DNA from: CAZVRZ01 sp964629965
Lineage (GTDB): Bacteria; Chloroflexota; Anaerolineae; Anaerolineales; UBA4823
DNA: 64,000 bases
NCBI GenBank assembly: GCA_964629965.1
Contig: CAZVRZ010000010.1
Coordinates: forward strand, 1 to 64,000
Direction: 5' to 3'
Shown: piece by piece, positions 8,715 through 17,669 of the stretch
How positions within the stretch are numbered: the stretch's first letter is position 1
Layout of the letters: each line of letters opens with the position of its first letter
Position numbers and translations under genes: made by a program
Notes under the pieces: generated by a model
The model's database searches: none
What the model saw: only the letters and a program-made list of their open reading frames with translations
Told to the model about the DNA's origin: nothing

Positions 8715-11700
8715 TCAATAATAAACCTGGATAGAAACTATTAAACCGCTACGCACCTGCTCCGCCTGATGCGCAGGGATGAGCGCGGAATAGGTTTCAA
8801 CCTTCGAACCATCCTGATATTCCAGCGCAATCTTATGCGCCACCTTATCAGGGAGCAAGTCACTTCGCTCCGGATTATAGTAAGTTACCAGGCAATGATC
8901 CAAGAAACGGAAAGAAATGTATGGAACCGAACCGGTGCGTTTGTCTTTGGCAAACAACCAACCAGGCAAGGTCGGTTGGAACTTCAGGCTTAGCGCGCCA
9001 TCTATCATAAAGAAAGGTTTCTCGCCAGCCATCATCACCTGCCAGATGCTAAGAAATTCCGCTGTCGAACCGCTCAGACGGGCAACAAAACCAGCACCGT
9101 GCAGTGTTTCATCCGGATGAGCGCTGCTGGCAATGAATGAGGAGTTCTCCAGCGGGCTGCGCCCATAACGATCGGGATCCTGGAAGGGTACCAGAACCAC
9201 GGCCAGCATCTCGAAAAATTCCTGTGCCAGTCCCGCCCGCAACACTTCATATAGGTACTTATATTCCATGTGCAGCCAAATGGATTCGTTTTCCAGCCAG
9301 CCAGTGGGGAAAGCGCGGGCGCGCCCGATCTCGTGGGAATGTACTTCCAACGAGGCATTTACTTTATACATACCCAACTTTTCATCATACAGAGGGCTGC
9401 TGCGAACACTCTCAAAAATACGCTTCGCCGAGGCTTGATCTTGGTCTGGCACGGCTCGCAAAGCGCGCATCATACCCTCCAGGAAAGGAGGCATTGGCTT
9501 GGGAGTGAAAGACTTGGGACGAACATAAGGATGTTGTTGCAAGTCGCATGCGGGCTTGCCCTGCGCATCCAGGATGGGTTCGGACTCTGTCACTTCCCAG
9601 ATCCAATAGGTGGGCGGTAGGCCGCCATTCAACTCAACACCCTGTTGCAGCTTAGCCCGGAGGTGATCCAGGAAATTTTGCAGCGGCAGAGAGAGCTTTG
9701 CCAATTCGAAAGTTTCTTCAGCACCATCCAATCCCAGGCGAGTCTTCTGCCGGTAAAGCTCACGAGCGTGCGCCAATCCATCCCAAAGCACGTAATCACG
9801 CTCTGCTTGCGCGGAAGCCTGCCAGGATGCAAGGCAGCTTTCCAGGCTGTGCAGCAGTTCTACTGCTTCCACGGGTAAACGAGTCACACGATCTGGATAG
9901 GAACGAGCTGCCTCTAACAGGAAAGCCAACAATTCCTGCAAGCTGTAAGCCTCTGGCACCGAAGAACCAAACAAGCCTGGCAAGCCATTCATTGCATCCG
10001 ACCAACCCGGCCGGCCGGCTTCCATTTCAACGCCAAGACCGCCCGGATCCAGAGTGGCAAACTTGATCAAAGCTAAGAGCAGTAAGTGCGCAAAAACATC
10101 TGCCCGGTAAATCTCACCCTGGCCTAAACGCGTGCACATCCAGGTGGAAGACTCGGCACGCCCAGCGATCTGGGCTGCCTTTTCGGCATCTTCATGCACA
10201 GCGCCATACTGGCGCACTTTATCGCCTACTAAAACGATCTTCCTGCTGCGGGGCTGGACCAGCACCGGGCTTTCGTAGAAAGGCAAGCCGGGATCGCCAA
10301 ACAACAGACTCTCTTTTTGATCTGGGTAAATCGATAAAAAGTTATCGATCATATCCAGGTTATAGACCCAATGGTCCGTCCAAAAACCTTCACCAAAGAC
10401 GGCCTGGGTTTGCTGGACGGCATCACGCAACGCCAGGTTCAAGAAAGTTTCCGGGGGCATATCCAACGAAACACCCTCAGCAGTGGCTGCAGTCAGCAGG
10501 CTGCCGGGCGTGAACGGCTTATCCAAGATGGAAGCTAGCACTTCGGGCGGCGTAACGTGAGCCAATACTGCCGAGCGTTGATCTGCTGGCAGGAAAAACC
10601 GGCTGCCTTGCACCACCAAAGGATTGTAACCATCTAGCTGGATCAAACTCAAGAAAGTGCGCAGGTTGTAAGTTCCCACCGCTGGATAAAACCAGGCATC
10701 GCTGCGGCGGTTCTGATTAACATCCCGGTAATTACCGTTGCCCTGGGAATAATACTCCGCTGCCAGGTAGAAGGCATTATAGTCACGTTCTGGATCACCA
10801 TGCTTGCGAGAATAAAGGTGGTAGATGTGAGGCCGAGCCGGATCGCCAAGCGCTACAGGCACCCCGCCGCGCAACACGTTATCCAAGAATGTCTGCCGGC
10901 AATACGCGTCAAAATGAGCAGAAGCCGTGTGAGTCTCTATGGGTAAAGTCAATTCAGATACTATCTGGTTGGCCTGCTGGCGTTTTTTTGCCAGAAAACC
11001 AGGCTCGAGGAGGCGCTTGCGAATAGCCGGCAAGGCTTCCGTACGATGCGTGTGACCGTATACCGAAGCCAGGCTAAGCGATTCCCGCGGGGCCAGCCGG
11101 CGGCGCCCAGCAAAGAATGCACATGGCGTGCGGCCGACCGTTACCTGCGTGCTGGCAGAGAATTCTTCCAGGGAACGTCGATAAAAACCACGTGCGGTAG
11201 AAAAAGCCGTATCGTGCTCAAAAACCGCTACCGGATCGACAAGAGCAGGCAGCAATTCGGGCCAGTTTTCATCGACAAACCAGGCCAGTGCAAAGTGAGC
11301 GCGCTCGTAGGTTTCCACTTGCACACCGTCCGCGGCACTGGCGCGCAACCGAAAAAACGGCACACGCTCTGACAAATTGAAGACTTCCATCCAAGCTTCC
11401 AAGGTGCGGCTCATGTCTTTTAACTGGGGGTTGTTCGCACCGTAAGGAGCCAGTACCGGCATGCCATCCAAAACTTCTATTTCAACAGAGCGGTTTGAAA
11501 TATTCTGAATAGTTACCTGGCGTACCAGGCCGGAAAAACTTTCATTCGGGAGCATAAAATAAAGGATATTGGTTTGGATACCAAGCGCAGGATGCACTTC
11601 CTCGATTTCCAACTCGTTCATCCCAATGTACATATTCCGCTGCACCTGGCTGTTTTCATCTGCCGGCGAAAAAGGCTCGCAAGCAGTAAACTGGCCGCTG

Positions 11701-11960
11701 CGCCGGAGTTTCAAGAAGGTGCGAAAACCCACGTAAGATGTCATCCAATATGCTTTATTGGCAGGCTGGAATTCCATGATGGGGCGGTCTTTGCTTTCCA
11801 CGCCAAAGCTGGTAATTCCCTGGCCGCGGTTGGCATAGAACACCCACATGGGAATACCCAAAGGCCCGGCAATACCAGGCAAGAAACTGGCAAAAGGCCG
11901 GCGGGCGTCATAACCCGCCAGAATAAATCGTCCAAGAGCATCGAAGGATTGTTTACTCAA
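8715..11960 (-). CDS. Large GH94-like (cellobiose/beta-glucan phosphorylase-type) protein
   Basis: 1,081 residues, no signal peptide, so cytoplasmic. The N-terminal part (about 1-330) is beta-rich, as in the supersandwich domain of GH94. The middle and C-terminal parts are helical with motifs reminiscent of the (alpha/alpha)6 barrel: GWSDAMNGLPG with Asp655, placed like the general-acid Asp of GH94 enzymes, and FPTGWLENESIWLH near 890. The length is close to the oligosaccharide phosphorylases of GH94, GH149 and GH161 rather than the roughly 800 residues of cellobiose phosphorylase. These enzymes cleave beta-glucosides with phosphate to sugar 1-phosphates. The match is distant, so the substrate and even the reaction are inferred. 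The start is TTG 11960 with GAGGT 5 nt upstream. Confidence 0.6.
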   Translation of the reverse strand: MSKQSFDALGRFILAGYDARRPFASFLPGIAGPLGIPMWVFYANRGQGITSFGVESKDRPIMEFQPANKAYWMTSYVGFRTFLKLRRSGQFTACEPFSPADENSQVQRNMYIGMNELEIEEVHPALGIQTNILYFMLPNESFSGLVRQVTIQNISNRSVEIEVLDGMPVLAPYGANNPQLKDMSRTLEAWMEVFNLSERVPFFRLRASAADGVQVETYERAHFALAWFVDENWPELLPALVDPVAVFEHDTAFSTARGFYRRSLEEFSASTQVTVGRTPCAFFAGRRRLAPRESLSLASVYGHTHRTEALPAIRKRLLEPGFLAKKRQQANQIVSELTLPIETHTASAHFDAYCRQTFLDNVLRGGVPVALGDPARPHIYHLYSRKHGDPERDYNAFYLAAEYYSQGNGNYRDVNQNRRSDAWFYPAVGTYNLRTFLSLIQLDGYNPLVVQGSRFFLPADQRSAVLAHVTPPEVLASILDKPFTPGSLLTAATAEGVSLDMPPETFLNLALRDAVQQTQAVFGEGFWTDHWVYNLDMIDNFLSIYPDQKESLLFGDPGLPFYESPVLVQPRSRKIVLVGDKVRQYGAVHEDAEKAAQIAGRAESSTWMCTRLGQGEIYRADVFAHLLLLALIKFATLDPGGLGVEMEAGRPGWSDAMNGLPGLFGSSVPEAYSLQELLAFLLEAARSYPDRVTRLPVEAVELLHSLESCLASWQASAQAERDYVLWDGLAHARELYRQKTRLGLDGAEETFELAKLSLPLQNFLDHLRAKLQQGVELNGGLPPTYWIWEVTESEPILDAQGKPACDLQQHPYVRPKSFTPKPMPPFLEGMMRALRAVPDQDQASAKRIFESVRSSPLYDEKLGMYKVNASLEVHSHEIGRARAFPTGWLENESIWLHMEYKYLYEVLRAGLAQEFFEMLAVVLVPFQDPDRYGRSPLENSSFIASSAHPDETLHGAGFVARLSGSTAEFLSIWQVMMAGEKPFFMIDGALSLKFQPTLPGWLFAKDKRTGSVPYISFRFLDHCLVTYYNPERSDLLPDKVAHKIALEYQDGSKVETYSALIPAHQAEQVRSGLIVSIQVYY

Positions 11961-11979
11961 TATGCACCTCAGAGTACAT

Positions 11980-11985
11980 ATTATA
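11980..11985 (-). promoter_or_regulatory. putative -10 box for the GH94-like/cupin operon
   Basis: TATAAT on the minus strand, 19 nt before the TTG start at 11960 and just upstream of the GAGGT ribosome site. No convincing -35 hexamer stands at 16-18 nt spacing. Confidence 0.4.
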
Positions 11986-12042
11986 CCTGTTCTATATCAA
12001 GAATATTATCGTTTCTATCACCCGGCAATCGCCGCCTATCAT

Positions 12043-12462
12043 TTATTCCCAGTCTCGCGTGGATTGGCGTAAGCGCTTGATATCCCCTCGTTGGCGCTTG
12101 TGATCTAACCTGCGCCGCCGGGCCTGGATAGATGGGCGCGTTTTATGCCGCTCTTTGGGAGGCGCGCTGGCCCGACGAATCAAATCTACCAGGCGCTCCA
12201 ATGCATCCTGCCGATTCTGCTCCTGGGTGCGATAGCGCCTGGCCTGGATGAGCAGATCTCCATCCAGGGTGATACGTTTCCCAGCCAGCTTGATCAAGCG
12301 TACCTGCACATCTTCTGGCAAACCCGAAGTAAGGATGTTGAACCTTAGCTGGGCCTGGCTGGCTATCTTATTAACGTTTTGACCTCCAGGGCCAGAAGCC
12401 TGGATATAATCTACCTGGATGGCAGATTCAGAGATCGAAAGAGTATCGGTGATCTTGATCAT
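12043..12462 (-). CDS. arfB: Peptidyl-tRNA hydrolase ArfB/YaeJ-type (alternative ribosome rescue)
   Basis: 139 residues. The GGQ motif (SGPGGQNVNK, near residue 28) hydrolyses peptidyl-tRNA on stalled ribosomes, and the very basic C-terminal tail (from about 105, many Arg/Lys) is the part that enters the empty mRNA channel in ArfB. Only domain 3 of release factors is present, as expected for ArfB. The ATG at 12462 is preferred over a longer frame to 12513 because the protein then has the family length and starts just before the conserved beta strand. TATAAT on the minus strand at 12482-12487 would give a short leader of about 13 nt without a clear Shine-Dalgarno site. Confidence 0.88.
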   Translation of the reverse strand: MIKITDTLSISESAIQVDYIQASGPGGQNVNKIASQAQLRFNILTSGLPEDVQVRLIKLAGKRITLDGDLLIQARRYRTQEQNRQDALERLVDLIRRASAPPKERHKTRPSIQARRRRLDHKRQRGDIKRLRQSTRDWE

Positions 12463-12598
12463 GGGGCTGTATCTGGAGATTATTATAACTGGCTTAGCAG
12501 AAATAGAGCACAAGGACTGCTCACAGATGAATAGTTTGCCACTACACCAACTACCAGAATCGAGGTAAACTATGGTCAGCTTGATGAGGAGGTCGCGT

Positions 12599-12832
12599 AT
12601 GGCGGTAAAAAAATGGGTTTCAATAAAAGTTCGGTATTGTCACCATGTCAACCGAAAAATCAGCCTGCAAGCAGAAATGATCTACCCAGCCGAATGGATG
12701 CCCGATCAGCCGCCTCGGATTGCTGCGCATCGTTGTTCTCACGCTTTTGCCTGCAACCTGGATGGCAGGCCAAGCTGCGTCTGGGCTGGAACCAATCCCG
12801 CCTTTGACCCGTTCATCGAGTTGGACAAGTAA
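12599..12832 (+). CDS. Small hypothetical protein with Cys/His cluster
   Basis: 77 residues from the ATG at 12599, which has a strong GAGGAGG site 6 nt upstream. The frame is also open from 12572 but without a ribosome site. The C-terminal half has a compact set of likely conserved residues: AHRCSH, then C after four residues, NLDGRPSC, and NPAFDPF at the end. Three Cys and two His could bind a metal. No signal peptide or membrane helix. I do not recognise a named family. It is isolated between divergent arfB and the convergent kbl gene, whose 3' end lies 11 nt away. Confidence 0.6.
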   Translation: MAVKKWVSIKVRYCHHVNRKISLQAEMIYPAEWMPDQPPRIAAHRCSHAFACNLDGRPSCVWAGTNPAFDPFIELDK

Positions 12833-12843
12833 TCTCGTCTTAG

Positions 12844-14028
12844 CTAAGAAATCACTTCCAACTTACGGCCAACTTTAGCAAAAATCTCAAGACCTTGATC
12901 CAGGTCTTGAGTCTCATGAGCAGCCGAGATCATGACGCGGATGCGAGCCTTACCACGCGGCACGGTGGGAAAACCGATGGACATTGCAAACACGCCGGCT
13001 TCGAACAATTCACGACTAAAATGCTGTGCCAGGGCGGCCTCGCCCAACATCACAGGAGTGATAGGCGTGGTACTGAGCCCAGTGTCAAATCCCAAACGGC
13101 TCATTTCGACCTTGAAATAGCGAGCGTTTTTCCACAATCGATCAACCAGCTCGGTGGATTCTTCAAGGATCCCTACCGCCGCCAGGCAGGCCGCGGCATC
13201 GGGTACGGTCATGGCAGACGAGAACAGGAAGGGCCGTCCGCGCTGGCGCAGCCACTCTACAACGATCGCGCTGCCGGCAACAATGCCACCAACGACGCCG
13301 AAAGCCTTGGACAATGTGCCTATTTCCACATCTACTTTGCCATGCAAACCAAAATGATCAACAATTCCTCGCCCGCCTTTGCCCAGGACACCTTCTCCAT
13401 GAGCATCATCTACCATCAAGACAGCATTATAGTTCTGCGAAACCTGGTAGATTTCATCTAGCGGAGCAACATCGCCATCCATGCTGAAAACGCCATCCGT
13501 GATTATAATGGCTCGGGGGAATTGGGATCGATTTTCAGCCAAAACACGCTGCAGGTCGGCGGGATTGCAATGCGCATAACGGATGATCTTGGCCCCAGAA
13601 AGCCGGCAGCCATCGATGATACTGGCGTGGTTCAGCTCATCGGAAAAAATGACATCATCTTTTCCAACAAAAGCTGGGATTGTGGCTATGTTGGCGCTAA
13701 ACCCCGATTGGAAAGTGATAGCGGCCTCCACGCCCTTAAAAACCGCCAGGCGTTTTTCTAATTCAACATGCAAATCCATTGTTCCGGCTATAGAACGAAC
13801 CGCAGCAGGGCCAACGCCATATTTTTCAACGGCCTGGCGCGCCGCCTGGACAACAAGGGGATGATTAGCGAGGCCCAGGTAATTATTCGAACAAAAATTC
13901 AATACTCGTTTACCATCCACAACCAGCCAGGCGCCCTGCGGTGAGCTGATGGTACGGATGCGGTTATATAAACCCGCCTCTTGCAATTGTTGAATTTCTT
14001 CTCGAATCCATTGGAGTTTGTCAGACAT
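12844..14028 (-). CDS. kbl: 2-amino-3-ketobutyrate CoA ligase (glycine C-acetyltransferase)
   Basis: 394 residues of the PLP-dependent alpha-oxoamine synthase family. The PLP lysine is in GTLSKAFGVVGG, the cofactor-binding Asp in VMVDDAHGEG, and the N-terminus NFCSNNYLGLANHP matches Kbl. Kbl splits 2-amino-3-ketobutyrate with CoA into glycine and acetyl-CoA, the second step of threonine breakdown. Close relatives such as BioF share the fold, and the assignment to Kbl rests on overall similarity. The ATG at 14028 has GAGG 5 nt upstream and is preferred over the GTG two codons earlier. Threonine dehydrogenase, its usual partner, is not adjacent. A prephenate-dehydrogenase-like gene lies 48 nt upstream on the same strand. 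Confidence 0.85.
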   Translation of the reverse strand: MSDKLQWIREEIQQLQEAGLYNRIRTISSPQGAWLVVDGKRVLNFCSNNYLGLANHPLVVQAARQAVEKYGVGPAAVRSIAGTMDLHVELEKRLAVFKGVEAAITFQSGFSANIATIPAFVGKDDVIFSDELNHASIIDGCRLSGAKIIRYAHCNPADLQRVLAENRSQFPRAIIITDGVFSMDGDVAPLDEIYQVSQNYNAVLMVDDAHGEGVLGKGGRGIVDHFGLHGKVDVEIGTLSKAFGVVGGIVAGSAIVVEWLRQRGRPFLFSSAMTVPDAAACLAAVGILEESTELVDRLWKNARYFKVEMSRLGFDTGLSTTPITPVMLGEAALAQHFSRELFEAGVFAMSIGFPTVPRGKARIRVMISAAHETQDLDQGLEIFAKVGRKLEVIS

Positions 14029-14076
14029 GCACACCTCTACTGTTTCGCCAGTTTCTGATCTATTATTGAACGAGAC

Positions 14077-15060
14077 TTATTTTTTTGAGCGCGAGCCAAA
14101 GAACAGCCGGCTGATCCATTCTCGAGAAGTTGGTATTTCTCCTTGGGGAGCCATTTCGACCGCCGACCACTGCCCCAGGCCGCGCTCCGACCACCAAACG
14201 ATGCGCGCATCACGCGCATCTGCGAATCGCTTGCGCAATGCATCTTCATTTCCGTGATCGATTTCACTGCGAACCTGGGTTAAAGTTGCAATCAATGTAT
14301 CGATCACGCGGGTCATATGAATGCCGCTTTTTACCGCTGCATACGCTAACGCCTGAGGCTCATCTGATTGCATGACCGGACCCGTGGCCTCCGTATAAGG
14401 GCGGCCAGCCATCTTCTTACCCTCTTGCCAGCCCGGTTGACCCGCCGTCACCTGCAACAAAGCCGAGGCTGTTAGTTGAGGCAGCCAATGCAGCAATGCC
14501 ATCTGACTGTCCACCTCGACTGCGTCGATAAACAGGTGCTCGGAACCCAGGATGCGCACAAAATCAGTCGCCAGACGAACTGCATCCGAAGATACGCCCG
14601 AAGGAGTGACCACCGCGACGATGCCGCGCTGGAAGAGATCGGCGCGAGCGCCATTCACGCCGACTTCGGGAGAAGTTAAATATTTCGGGTTCAAGACCGG
14701 CGTCAGGCCAATATAATGACACTTTTCAGGGAGGAGCTCTTTCATCAATGCCAGGATAGGCTCCTTCAGCGGAGCGGTATCCATCACGATGGATTCAGGT
14801 TTCAGATCTTGGGCAATGATCTCCACGGTTTCCCGAATCTGGTCGGAAGGCAGTGCCAGGATTACAATATCGGCTTTCTCCACAGTGCTGGGCAGGTTGA
14901 TATTGATCTTATCGACCGCTCCCCGTTTCTGCGCCTGACGCGCAATGCCCATCTCGATATCATGTCCAATACGCTCAAATTGACCTTCATGCTGGCCTAA
15001 CGCCATTCCAATCGAAGCGCCAATCTGACCTAATCCGATGATCGCAACTCTTACAGCCAT
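14077..15060 (-). CDS. Prephenate/arogenate-dehydrogenase-like protein
   Basis: 327 residues. The N-terminal Rossmann domain begins with IIGLGQIGASIGM, which binds NAD(P). The catalytic-region motif DTAPLKEPILALM and the helical C-terminal domain (about 165-290) match the TyrA-type dehydrogenase family that converts prephenate or arogenate towards tyrosine. The usual HPM(A/F)G motif is replaced by GLTPVLNPKYL, so substrate specificity is uncertain and another beta-hydroxyacid-like substrate is possible. AGAGGTGA stands before the ATG. The gene lies 15 nt after the HD-domain gene, in the same orientation. Confidence 0.65.
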   Translation of the reverse strand: MAVRVAIIGLGQIGASIGMALGQHEGQFERIGHDIEMGIARQAQKRGAVDKININLPSTVEKADIVILALPSDQIRETVEIIAQDLKPESIVMDTAPLKEPILALMKELLPEKCHYIGLTPVLNPKYLTSPEVGVNGARADLFQRGIVAVVTPSGVSSDAVRLATDFVRILGSEHLFIDAVEVDSQMALLHWLPQLTASALLQVTAGQPGWQEGKKMAGRPYTEATGPVMQSDEPQALAYAAVKSGIHMTRVIDTLIATLTQVRSEIDHGNEDALRKRFADARDARIVWWSERGLGQWSAVEMAPQGEIPTSREWISRLFFGSRSKK

Positions 15061-15075
15061 CTTTCACCTCTTCTC

Positions 15076-15612
15076 TTAGCTTTCGTTATCCACAAATTGT
15101 AGCATACCCAGCAGTTGATTTTCGAGGATGTTTTCTGGCGACACAGCCAGCGTTTCGTGATGCCTGCGGATAAGATTGACAGTCAATGGCGACAAACCGC
15201 AGTTTGCAACCAATTCTGCCCCCCAGGCTGCATGCTGCTCAGCAACGACAAACGAACGACGCCAACCAACCGTCACAGCATCAGCATGTCCCCAACGCTG
15301 CGCCCTGTTGGGTAGCACCGCGTTGAACAATACGGCCCAGGCTCTTTCCCAGGGTTTCAACGGGCAACGGATCTTACCAATATCATGGAGCAAAGCCGCT
15401 GCAAGCAAATCGGGATTGGTCGCTTGCCAAGCTAACAACTTTTGCAGAACCGCCAAACTGTGCACCTGTTCTCCCGGCTGCATGCGCAAAAAAAGTGTAA
15501 AGGCAACCGGCGGCAGCCATCTTTGCGCCTCAGCAAGCTCATCAGACCCTGGCTTAGAAAACAAGGCCATACGAAATTGACGGCTGCGGTAGAATGACCG
15601 GCTTAGCTTCAT
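15076..15612 (-). CDS. HD-domain phosphohydrolase-like protein
   Basis: 178 residues from the ATG at 15612, which overlaps the stop of the upstream M50 gene as ATGA and is therefore translationally coupled. The HD dyad is in AALLHDIGKIR (near residue 80), followed by a His in RRHHETLA near the C-terminus that could complete the metal site. HD proteins of this size often hydrolyse nucleotides or cyclic nucleotides, but the substrate cannot be told here. Confidence 0.78.
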   Translation of the reverse strand: MKLSRSFYRSRQFRMALFSKPGSDELAEAQRWLPPVAFTLFLRMQPGEQVHSLAVLQKLLAWQATNPDLLAAALLHDIGKIRCPLKPWERAWAVLFNAVLPNRAQRWGHADAVTVGWRRSFVVAEQHAAWGAELVANCGLSPLTVNLIRRHHETLAVSPENILENQLLGMLQFVDNES

Positions 15613-16250
15613 CCGACCAGGAGTGTTTGCAAGAATATGAGCGGTGGATAAATGACCCACCCAAGGATATCTAATCCTATCAAAGGAGCGGCAAATAGCA
15701 GCAAGAGCAAAATCGTGGGGCCATAAGGACGGATTTGATCAAAGACACGGCTCCAGGAGGGCGGGAGAATATCGGCCGCTACTTTTTCCCCATCCAAAGG
15801 AGCAAGAGGAACCAGGTTGAACAACATCAAAAGCAAGTTGATGAAAATGAATTCCATCAAAAACTGCCCTAAGGTGGGCAGGATGGTGCCATCTGCATAG
15901 ATTCTGGATACCAACCCCAGGCGAAAGGGAATGGCAGCGATTCCTGCTAACAGGAAATTAGAAGCTGGGCCTGCCAGCGAGACCCACATCATCGCCGAAG
16001 AGGAACGACGGCGCAAGAGATAGGGGTTCACCTGCACAGGCTTAGCCCAACCAAAGCCGGCGATCAGTAACATCAAAGAGCCCATTACATCTAAGTGAGC
16101 CAGCGGATTAAGTGTTAAACGGCCTTGCGAGCGAGGGGTTGGGTCGCCGAAATAATTGGCAGTTAAAGCATGCGCCAACTCATGTATGGTGAACGATACC
16201 AACAAAATGATCACTCGCGAAATCAACACAGATGGATCTAAATTTAGCAT
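15609..16250 (-). CDS. M50-family membrane metalloprotease (site-2 protease-like)
   Basis: 213 residues with about five to six membrane helices. The zinc site is HELAH (near residue 24) plus Asp in LVPLAPLDGEK (near residue 152), and NPLAHLD is the conserved loop of the SpoIVFB/S2P-like 'Rip' group without a PDZ domain. Such proteases cut membrane-embedded substrates, often anti-sigma factors, but many small bacterial members have no known substrate. GAGGAGCGAG precedes the ATG. A minus-strand extended -10 at 16278-16283 serves it, and the HD gene is coupled downstream. Confidence 0.85.
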   Translation of the reverse strand: MLNLDPSVLISRVIILLVSFTIHELAHALTANYFGDPTPRSQGRLTLNPLAHLDVMGSLMLLIAGFGWAKPVQVNPYLLRRRSSSAMMWVSLAGPASNFLLAGIAAIPFRLGLVSRIYADGTILPTLGQFLMEFIFINLLLMLFNLVPLAPLDGEKVAADILPPSWSRVFDQIRPYGPTILLLLLFAAPLIGLDILGWVIYPPLIFLQTLLVG

Positions 16251-16277
16251 TCTCGCTCCTCATGCCAGACAATGGGC

Positions 16278-16300
16278 ATTATACCACCCCATGATATAAT
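16278..16300. promoter_or_regulatory. divergent pair of extended -10 promoters
   Basis: Minus strand: TGGTATAAT, with TATAAT at 16283-16278, pointing to the M50 gene. Plus strand: TGATATAAT, with TATAAT at 16295-16300, pointing to the DUF951 gene. Both have the TGn extension and neither has a good -35. The plus box ends 6 nt before the ATG at 16307, so that transcript would be leaderless. The two boxes lie only 11 nt apart, so the two promoters must compete for polymerase. Confidence 0.65.
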
Positions 16301-16306
16301 GCTCAC

Positions 16307-16537
16307 ATGCTGCCCGATCTACACCTGGATGATATTTTACGGCTGCGCAAACCCCACCCCTGCGGTGGTTACGAGTGGAAAATCGTGCGCATGGGAGCAG
16401 ACATTGGCCTGGAGTGCTTGGGCTGTGCAAGGCGCATCCTTCTACCTCGGCGGGAATTAAGTCGTCGATTAAAAACTATTGTGCGCCCGGCAGCCGAAAC
16501 TGCAGAGTCGCCTTCTCCGAAAAACAATGATGGTTGA
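16307..16537 (+). CDS. DUF951 family protein
   Basis: 76 residues. The signature of DUF951 is clear: GDI-like start (LDDILRLRKPHPCGGYEWKI in two stretches), then VRMGADIGLECLGC and a basic tail. The two Cys of CLGC and the earlier HPCG may bind a metal. The biochemical role is unknown. DUF951 proteins are usually 60-70 residues and often sit near ychF or rsmG-type housekeeping genes. The start codon lies directly after a TATAAT box with no ribosome site, so it should be read from a leaderless mRNA. The next gene starts 10 nt after the stop and uses a TGAGGA site formed around that stop. Confidence 0.85.
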   Translation: MLPDLHLDDILRLRKPHPCGGYEWKIVRMGADIGLECLGCARRILLPRRELSRRLKTIVRPAAETAESPSPKNNDG

Positions 16538-16547
16538 GGATCACCCG

Positions 16548-17669
16548 ATGCGCCCCCATATTCTCTTCTTATTCTCCGATACCGGAGGGGGCCATCGTAG
16601 TGCTGCGGAAGCAATCATCGAGGCACTGGCTCTGGAATTTGGAGATCGTCTCACTACAGAAATGGTGGATATCTTCAAAGACCTGGCTCCCAGGCCCTTC
16701 AATCACATGCCATCCTGGTATCCCCATATGATGCGGTTCCCACAGTTGTGGGGACTGGGATACCGGCTGAGCAATGGATATCACCGTACAACCTTGATCA
16801 GTACCAGCGCCTGGCCTTACATCCGCCGCTCTTTGCCCAACCTGATCCGGGAACATCCCAGCGATTTGATTGTCTCGGTACACCCAATCTCAAATACTCC
16901 CTTGCTGCAAGCAATAGGGAAAAACCGCCCCCCATTCATTACAATGGTTACGGATATGGTCTCGACGCATGCTTTTTGGTATGATCGCCGGGCCGATCTG
17001 TGCCTGGTGCCGACCGAAGGAGCACGGAACAGTGCGCTGCGGTGCAAGCTCGATCCACAAAAAGTTATGGTGGTGGGCCTACCCGTCGCAAGCCGCTTCT
17101 GCCAACCCGTTGGAGACAAAGCCACTCTCAGGCAAGAATTGGGCTGGCCTCAACAGCTTCCAATGGTTTTGCTGGTTGGCGGCGGTGAAGGAATGGGACC
17201 GTTGGAGAAAAACGCCCTGGCAATTGCCGAAGCCGGGTTAAATATCGGGTTGGCAATCATTACTGGGCGCAATCAAAAACTCCGTTCGCGCCTGGAAAGC
17301 CGCACCTGGCCTGTGCCGACATTTGTCTATGGTTTTGTGCGCAATATGCCCGAAATGATGCAAGCCGCTGATGTGCTGGTAACCAAGGCTGGCCCTGGAA
17401 CCATTACAGAAGCATTGAATGCCGGCCTACCAATGATCTTGTACAGCCGGCTGCCAGGACAGGAAGAAGGCAATGTCTCTTATATTACCCAAGAGGGTGC
17501 CGGAGTATGGGCGCCAGATCCTGATAAGATTGTTCGTTCTCTGCGTGAATGGATCAACAACCCAAAAAGCCGCTTGAATGCAGTAAAAAAGTGCCGCGCC
17601 CTGGCGCGTCCGAATGCCGCCCATACAATTGCTCGAATTCTGGCACAAAAAGCAGGTCTGAAAGGATGA
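16548..17669 (+). CDS. MGDG-synthase/UgtP-like diacylglycerol glycosyltransferase
   Basis: 373 residues. The N-terminal SDTGGGHRSAAEAI motif and the following helical segment are the MGDG synthase domain, and the C-terminal half (about 200-370) is a GT28-type nucleotide-sugar domain with VTKAGPGTITEALNAGLPMI. These cytoplasmic-face enzymes transfer glucose or galactose to diacylglycerol to make glycolipids. Which sugar is used is not readable. ATG 16548 is chosen for the TGAGGA site 7 nt upstream, although ATGs exist further 5'. The stop overlaps the next ATG by ATGA, so the downstream lipoprotein is coupled. Confidence 0.85.
   Translation: MRPHILFLFSDTGGGHRSAAEAIIEALALEFGDRLTTEMVDIFKDLAPRPFNHMPSWYPHMMRFPQLWGLGYRLSNGYHRTTLISTSAWPYIRRSLPNLIREHPSDLIVSVHPISNTPLLQAIGKNRPPFITMVTDMVSTHAFWYDRRADLCLVPTEGARNSALRCKLDPQKVMVVGLPVASRFCQPVGDKATLRQELGWPQQLPMVLLVGGGEGMGPLEKNALAIAEAGLNIGLAIITGRNQKLRSRLESRTWPVPTFVYGFVRNMPEMMQAADVLVTKAGPGTITEALNAGLPMILYSRLPGQEEGNVSYITQEGAGVWAPDPDKIVRSLREWINNPKSRLNAVKKCRALARPNAAHTIARILAQKAGLKG

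Noticed and set aside
12572..12598. Longer start for the small protein at 12599
   Set aside because: No ribosome site before 12572, whereas GAGGAGG precedes 12599.
12844..14028. BioF (8-amino-7-oxononanoate synthase) as identity of the PLP enzyme
   Set aside because: No biotin genes are near and the N-terminal segment reads more like Kbl, though the two families are close.
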